Below are positions 58,222-64,000 of a stretch of 64,000 bases of DNA, piece by piece. Source of the DNA: Petunia secreta (lineage: Eukaryota > Streptophyta > Magnoliopsida > Solanales > Solanaceae); NCBI GenBank assembly GCA_029990175.1, contig JARKIP010000035.1, positions 42,298,001-42,362,000 on the forward strand. The letters are read 5' to 3'. How positions within the stretch are numbered: position 1 is the stretch's first letter; the number at the start of each line of letters is the position of its first letter. A program made the position numbers and the translations under genes. The notes beneath the pieces are model-generated. The model saw nothing but the letters and a program-made list of their open reading frames with translations, did not search any database and was not told the DNA's origin.

Positions 58222-59321
58222 CCAATTGAGCCAAGCATAAGTTGTATGACCAACAAAATGTGTCAATTATGGGGTGAACTGGCAAGTTGAATCCTATAGT
58301 GAATGGGTATGTGAAGACCGAAGAGTACCCGTCGGCGTGGGTAGTGACAGCGGTGCCCGGGGCTAGAATCCTAATATCCACTTCGGGGCCCAATCGGCAA
58401 TCGGCCCGAATAGTTTCAATCACATCCTCGGTTATCACACTTGAGGTGACATGCACCGGAATGTTTCTTTTCTTCCCCTTCTGGGCATCGGATTGAGCAT
58501 GAACCTTTAATACTTTGTCATTGTTAAAATTCGAATGGATGACCAACTGAGGGTCTATCTCCACTTCGAGAGGAATCTTCTTCCTCGATTTCTTTGAAGT
58601 GCCAGCTTCGGTCTGAGACTCCACTTTGCTGGCTTCGGCTACGCCTCTTAGGCCACTGGCCTCTCTACTTACTTCGGTTCCGCTTGTCGGGCCACCAACC
58701 TCTTTGGAACTGGTGACGTCATCCCGCTCGACGTCATCCCTGACCTCAACAGCGATGTCATAACTGACCTCCTCCTTGTCACGACTAGCTCTCTTCTTGC
58801 GCTGCATAGGAGTAGTAGATGTCGACGTAGCTTCTCCACCATATTCCACCTCAATCATCTGCAGCGGCGGTACAGTAGCAATAAAGTCCCCACTCATTAT
58901 CGCGGTGGCAAAATGCTCGGCTTTCTCACCGGAATCGCTAGATCCTTATCCAGATATTGCCATTGACATAATGTTAGATTGGGGAGAAGATTGCGATCAA
59001 GAAAGTTGATTCAAGACAGGAAATTTTCTTCTCTGCGTTTTTTGTTGTTGGCAAGAGTTTTTGTCAACTAGAAAAGAAAGCCCTTAAGTGAAGTATTTAT
59101 AGGGATTGCACACGTGCAAGTAGCAGAAGCAATGATGACTGTAACGTTGGAGAAAGCAAAAAAGTCGGAGCGACCGTTTAGTAGCCAGCCAACGGTCACC
59201 ACGTAATGTGGAACAGAAATTCGAAAAGACGTGCAACTTTATGAAACTTTTGGATGGGCTTGAGCCACATCAGCTTCCCGCTTGAATTCATTCCATTACT
59301 CGGCAAACCTGGCGCTCAATC

Positions 59322-59338
59322 GAGGAGTGGGGGGACTA
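59322..59338 (+). other. Polypurine tract of the Tat-lineage element
   Basis: A purine-rich GAGGAGTGGGGGGA run lies immediately before the 3' LTR at 59341. Confidence 0.82.
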
Positions 59339-59340
59339 TC

Positions 59341-59877
59341 TGTATTGGGCAAAAATCGACATGTTCGGATAGAACTTCGGTACAACGAACCGAGTCCAAA
59401 CGAGCTGATGCTCTGAAGGAGAATAACCAAAGCAGGCGATCAAATTACCGAAGGCAGGCTTCAATGTCACTACCGAAGGCAAGCCGCGAGCTGAGCTTCG
59501 GTGACATTCCTTTCCAACGAACAGCAGGGTCATGCCACCGAGGTCACACACTTGAGCTTCGGTAGAACACATCGGTTCATGCGGCTTAGCAGCCCACTAC
59601 TTCAGTCCACTAACTCTCCTATTAAATGTCCAGAACGTGGGTTAAAGCATGATCAGTCATGGAGAACGTGGGCAAGGGCCCCTTAGCCTATAAATAGCAC
59701 TTCGTTTTATATTGTATTCATTCAGAAATATATACAAAAACTCTGGAAAAATTTGTACTCACTACGATATATTGAAATCAAGTTATTTCCTCGCATTTTA
59801 CGCTTATTCTTGGCATTATTTGCTTGTGTTCCAACCCAAATTTGATTTGTAATCCAAAACTGATTTAGACCCATACA
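59341..59877 (+). repeat. 3' LTR of the Tat-lineage element
   Basis: Starts TGTATTGGGCAAAAATCGAC, ends GACCCATACA, then TSD TTAAG. Compared with the 5' LTR it lacks about 20 bases near 59812 and differs at scattered sites. Confidence 0.94.
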
Positions 59878-59882
59878 TTAAG

Positions 59883-60227
59883 TAAATGGACAAAACCCAA
59901 AAACTAAAAATTGCAAAAATATCAATAACCACTACCCAACAAGAAAAAGATATTGTAGTAAAGATAAAATTATTCTAACTTCTTTCAAATGGGGTTGCTA
60001 ATTGCAAAATGCAAGCTAGTTAACGAAAACCAGTCACGAAAGTGAAAAAATGAACAAAACCCAAAGTATCAATATACAATTTGAGAAAGCATAAATGTTT
60101 GAGTAGCGTGAGAAATGGGATTAGAGAGAGTGCAAAGTCTTAACTTTTGACGTTCGGAAACATGGGATGGTCATAATATATAGGAGTAATTATTTAGAAA
60201 ATTTTTAGAAATTTGTCAATCAGAGAT
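59883..60227. other. Flank between the Tat-lineage element and the right inverted-repeat arm
   Basis: AT-rich, no gene recognised on either strand. Together with 38556-38768 it would be the interior of the inverted-repeat element before the Tat insertion. Confidence 0.4.
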
Positions 60228-60470
60228 GGTGCATGAGGAAGCCGATTTTGGAGGAAAAAAGTGCTAGAATAATCTGCCAACGATCTTGGAAGAAGGTACA
60301 GGAAGTCACGTGGATATCACGTGGGCGAGGGCTTCCGTTAGTTTTGAACGCTTTTCATACAGCGGGATGTATCCTGATAAGTTTTGGATAGTTAAAGGAT
60401 GTTTTTTTTTTTTGTTTATTTGGTATATGGAGGATGAAACTTAAGTTTGGGTCGTAATTTAGACCAAATG
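60228..60470 (-). repeat. Right arm of the large imperfect inverted repeat
   Basis: In reverse complement it repeats the words of 38360-38555 in the same order: AAACTTAAGTTTCATCCTCC, AACTATCCAAAACTTATC, GGATACATCC, AACGGAAGCC, CACGTGACTTCC and TCCAAAATCGGCTTCCTC. A T13 run interrupts it. Confidence 0.5.
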
Positions 60471-61466
60471 CGTCATCTTCTTTACCCAAGCCATCTTGTT
60501 CTTCTCTTTTTCTCTCCATCATAATTCTCTTATATTTCATGACCATTTTCTTTTTCTATCTCTATTTCGAAGTAATTCCCGTAAATCGATCTTCTTAATA
60601 GCGCGTAGAAGGTTAAACTTTGTGAAGTAAAAAATCTCAAAACTCTGAGTTCCATTAAGCAAAAAATGTCCCTTACTGCAAAAAATAAAAAACATTCAGT
60701 AAATTACGTTTCTTAGATGGATTGAAAGGAATTCCAAGGAGTTCAGAAACTTTGCCAATGCTTCATTTCTCCATAAAATCGTGACTGAAAGAGGGGTGGA
60801 AGGTACTGAGGAGGTTTTGGGTCTAATGATGATGCCACGTCTTTGATGTATTTTTAGTATTACTTTTTTTATGTATTCCACCGTGGAGGCCATTTAACAT
60901 ATGTTTTATTTTGATTGGTAGTCATTTTCAGGTCAAAGATAGTGTAAGCCACGCACTAGATTTGTACACAACAATAAGTAAAAAGTGTTTAATTGGTGGC
61001 GCGGTCTTGAAAATTCTCTCGCTGATCTTACAAAATGATCTTCCTGATATTGAGTATTAAAAATAATAAAAAAAAAATACCTAATATTGTAAAGATAAAA
61101 CATATGAGAATACCTCGTCGTTAGTTAAATAAAAGAATTTGATCAGTTTTGTCATTTCTATATTGTACAACAATAGAAGTGTACATCTTTGATTTAGTGT
61201 TTAAATAATCTTTTTTTCTATTTTTCTTATGGTGCGGATGACAAAGACCGTATTAGATAAATGAAATAATATGTTTATATTAACCAAATATAAGAGAAAT
61301 GTTAAAATATTCATTTTAATCTCCACATTTAAATAGATTTAATGTCAATTTCTAATTAATTTTATATATTTTTTCACCACATTTTAGTCTTCAGAAGTAT
61401 TTAGTTTTTTTTTTTAATGGCTTTGTTCCACAAATAGTGAAACTATTGATCCACATTTATTAAGGA

Positions 61467-61500
<34 letters not shown>

Positions 61501-62142
61501 CAAAATTGAATATTCTGTTTAGGAAACCGAAAGAGGAAGAGAACAGTATAATCTTTACATGACTATTGATAGAATTTGAAACGACCAATTTCTCCTTATT
61601 TAAGTGCAGTTTTGCATTAAAATGGGAGGAAAAAAAAAAAAAAAGACAAAGTAAAAAAAAGAAAGTGAGGAAAAAGGCCCCCAAAAAAAAGCTGAATTCT
61701 TGATTATTGAATTATACTACATCACTTAGCTTATGACTCCAATTCATGCATTTTGATTAATTTCTGTAGATATATATTAATTAAGAGAAATGCCAATAAA
61801 GTTTAGCAAAGTTTTTGCTAAATTTGAATGATAGAAGGAGTAATAAAAGATATTGGTAACTAAAATCAAAACTTAAATAAAATAGAGTTCATCTAATTAA
61901 CTACTAATCACCGTACAAATAAAAATATTTAAATTCTTATTAACTGTACATTGAGAAGATAGAATTTATTTGGAATAGTTTAACTTAGATAAGTAGCAAA
62001 ATGTCTTTTTACTTATCTTAATGTCTTGTTAGGCAATAAATCTGATTGATATTCAGAGGGGCACCACCATGTATGATATTCACTGTAGCAAGTAGTCTTC
62101 TTAGCCTATAACATTTATTTATCATAAGAATGGTACGTCTAT
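60471..62142. other. AT-rich spacer with no recognised gene
   Basis: Only short ORFs without similarity to anything I know. Contains homopolymer A/T runs (for example near 61630) and the ATT microsatellite at 61466. Confidence 0.5.
61466..61498. repeat. ATT microsatellite, about 11 units
   Basis: Uninterrupted ATT/TTA trinucleotide repeat in AT-rich spacer DNA. Confidence 0.95.
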
Positions 62143-64000
62143 TGAAACTACTTCGGTCAGTCGTTTCGGAAGTTAGGACTCCGATTGGCGTGTCGATAAT
62201 TTTAAAATATTCGTAATGTCCATTAGAACCTGTCTGTAAAATTTGAGCTAAATCAGACCTCGTTTGGTAGGCATCGGAAGAAGGTTTCAGTTTTTATTGG
62301 CAATTAATATTAAAAGGAGATTTTCGAACTCGATTTTTGCCGAATGAGCTCCGATTCGAAATCCGAAAGCGCCGTTAGGTTCGTATGATTATTTGTGATT
62401 TTTGTAAACTTTCGAAAGTGAATTTCGATGTTGTTCGGCTAGTTTCCGCTAAAATGCCGAAAGTTAAATAATTTGACTTCTTTTTATTTAAATTCGTATC
62501 TTGAGTTTCGGGAGTCCAATTTGAGATCCGTCTTCGCGAGTATGTTACATATATTTTGTATAACTTGTATGCAAAAGTTGGAATTATTTCGAATATTGTA
62601 GGGCACCGTTTCAATTTTCGTTAAGAAAAGAAAATGTAATAAAAGAAAACCAAAAAAAAAAAAAGTCAAAAGTTAACAATGGCGGTGCAGAAACCATCAT
62701 ATTGCTCAAAAGCTTAGCAGAAAAGAGAACGCGAAACGCAGGCGAAAAAAATGACAGAAAATGAGAAAAATGGCCGGAAAAAAGTAGAATTTTCACCCTG
62801 AAACATTCAGGTAATGATCCTAATATAGTATTTGAGTTTATTACGTGTGTTTAAATATATTTTTACGGTAAAAATAGGGATATTAGACATCGCCCTAATG
62901 ACGTAAATTGATAGTTTAAAGGGTCAAATGGACCCCGATAATGAAATTGATTATATATTCGTACTCAGTGAGTTATGGGCAACTTATAAATATAATTTAT
63001 TTTGGGTTTGGTTATGTGGCCTTAAACCCTGTATATATGCCTGGCCTGCGTATTGCGTATGCGAATAGGGTATCAGGTTCCTACCTGGATTGCCCTAAGA
63101 TGTGAGGAATGAAGCCTTTAGCCTAATTTGATATATTTTTCTGCTTATTGAATAGAGTGGGATCGTTTGGCAATGAAATCAAAGGACAAAGCGGTTGTTG
63201 AGTAATTGTGCTAACTTTGTAACAAGGTAAGTGTTTATATCCATTTCTTTGGAGGCACCTGGCCTTGTAGATTTTCTACCACGTATTCCTTAAGTGTGTA
63301 GCTGCCGATAGGCGTACTCATTACGCCTTAGCTTTGGATTTACATTGTATATTATATGTTATGTCCTATTGTTGGTATTGCATTGAGGATCTGAGAATTG
63401 TACCTTGGCTGTGAGTTGATATATACTTCCCAGCTGTCGATGCGAGTCCCGCGCTGGTGAAGGATTATTATTGCATCATACTGTATTCGTATGTATTACA
63501 TTTTCTGGTTATGCATTGCATCATATTGAGGGTAGGAGGATTCCGCCGTCAGAGCAGGAGGATTCCGCTCCATTGCATCATATTGAGGGTAGGAGGATTC
63601 CGCCCTCGGAGCAGGAGGATTCCGCTCCATTGCATCATATTGAGGGTAAGAGGATTCCTCCCTCGGAGCAGGAGGATTCCGCTCCATTGCATCATATTGA
63701 GGGTAGGAGGATTCCGCCTCGGAGCAGGAGGATTCCGCTCCATTGCATAGTATTGAGGGTAGGAGGATTCCGCCCTCGGAGCAGGAGGATTCCGCTCCAT
63801 TGCATCATATTGAGGGTAGGAGGATTCCGCCCTCGGAGCAGGAGGATTCCGCTCCATCTATTTGGCACATGTGACACCATTGCATCATACTGCATTCATC
63901 CCATTTGATTGCATCGCGTGCTGACTATTGTGTGACTATCATGCTGTGTTTTGTGTATGCGGTATGTATATCATATTGTGGACATATTTCAGTTTGCCTA
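62143..64000 (+). repeat. Third LTR of the 57-bp-repeat family, plus strand, cut by the window edge
   Basis: Starts TGAAACTACTTCGG and follows, in reverse complement, the sequence of the LTRs at 21988-24447 and 28883-31472 (for example GGAAGTTAGGACTCCGATTGG, the AGTTTCCGCTAAAATGC region and the 57-bp array at 63514). Whether it is a 5' LTR of a full element or a solo LTR cannot be told because it runs off the window. Confidence 0.85.
63514..63855. repeat. 57-bp tandem repeat array, six units
   Basis: The same unit as at 22729 and 29620, in reverse complement (TATTGAGGGTAGGAGGATTC, then CGGAGCAGGAGGATTCCGCT). One unit is 56 bp, which shifts the apparent reading frames. ORFs across it are artefacts of the repeat. 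Confidence 0.92.

Larger units (their letters stand above)
45564..58897 (-). pseudogene. Antisense gene (aORF) of the Tat-lineage element, spliced, split by the nested element
   Basis: Read from 58897 (MSGDFIATVPPL; an upstream ATG near 58974 is followed by a stop) to about 58222, then beyond the insertion from 47901 downwards. The first part is polar and ends near FTIGFNLPVHPIIDTFCWSY; reading continues as LGVFRVVQALEYLSKLARLP and GWNDRYVLIPTRLL. GTATAAG at about 47632 and CAG at about 47562 bound an intron; later blocks have an acidic/Lys region (REEEEEEIDERGY), a Pro/Glu linker (APEVAPEPTREMVPEPATEV), a long coiled coil (46448-46011) and an Asp/Glu-rich tail (DDSDDGESEDESDDEGGEDA). A frameshift lies near 46010. 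Tat aORFs are known but their function is not. Removing the insert and one TSD copy restores continuity. Confidence 0.75.
38769..59877 (+). mobile_element. Tat-lineage Ty3 LTR retrotransposon with antisense gene, holding a nested element
   Basis: LTRs of 556 and 537 bp share ends TGTATTGGGC and CATACA; the TSD TTAAG is perfect (38764-38768 and 59878-59882). A PBS follows the 5' LTR and a PPT precedes the 3' LTR. Internal order on +: gag, protease, RT, degenerate RNase H, archaeal-type RNase H, integrase; then on - a multi-exon antisense gene. The second RNase H and the antisense ORF are known marks of the Tat lineage. Without the nested 10.3 kb the element is about 10.8 kb. LTRs differ by about 5-6% by eye plus an indel, so it is older than the insert. 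Confidence 0.94.

Overview
This window is plant nuclear repeat DNA, most likely from an asterid and probably Solanaceae. The evidence is the set of families present: Tekay-type and Tat-type Ty3 elements, a Mutator-like element carrying a Ulp1 protease gene, spliced genes with GT..AG introns, AT-rich spacers and tRNA-primed LTR elements. I found no convincing cellular gene. Almost all the sequence is transposons nested in transposons, and I could fix many boundaries to the base from TG..CA LTR ends, primer-binding sites (PBS), polypurine tracts (PPT) and 5-bp target-site duplications (TSDs).

Left half (1-35.7 kb). The oldest layer is a Mutator-like element (MULE) of the Kaonashi/KI type. A decayed spliced transposase lies on + (15546-17499) and converges on a long, many-exon minus-strand gene (35725 to 18347) with an N-terminal DUF1985 region and a C-terminal Ulp1-type cysteine protease region whose catalytic Cys is replaced by Tyr. 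The transposase gene is cut at 15545 by a minus-strand Ogre/Tat-like LTR element: LTR 12364-15545, non-Met PBS just below it, then a long leader and an ORF1-like gene running off the left edge. That element was hit in turn by a Tekay-type Ty3 element (1129-10662, TSD AAAAG) with a nearly complete gag-pol. Introns of the Ulp1 gene hold a solo LTR (19073-20389, TSD TGTCC) and a 9.5-kb minus-strand LTR element with scrambled, non-coding internal DNA (21988-31472, TSD CAAAT).

Middle (35.7-38.8 kb). No gene is seen. There is a pyrimidine-rich tract, a cluster of ATGTGTACACAT palindromes, a G-rich minisatellite able to form G-quadruplexes, and one arm of an inverted repeat whose partner lies at about 60.3 kb.

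Right half (38.8-64 kb). A 21-kb Tat-lineage Ty3 element (38769-59877, TSD TTAAG) carries gag, protease, RT, a degenerate RNase H plus a second archaeal-type RNase H, integrase, and a multi-exon antisense gene between pol and the 3' LTR. The antisense gene is split by a 10.3-kb element (47902-58221, TSD CCAAT) of unusual build: LTR, internal A, diverged LTR, internal B, LTR. It has no RT or integrase, but its two long genes are homologous to each other and each carries a retropepsin-like domain; in gene A the catalytic Asp motif is lost. GCGATCGC occurs 17 times in this element. A third copy of the LTR family found at 22 and 29 kb starts at 62143 and runs off the right edge.

Nearly every coding region carries stops or frameshifts, so autonomous activity from this window is unlikely. 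The most unusual objects are the double-internal composite element with its GCGATCGC motifs and paired protease-like genes, and the trans-mobilised-looking element at 21988-31472.
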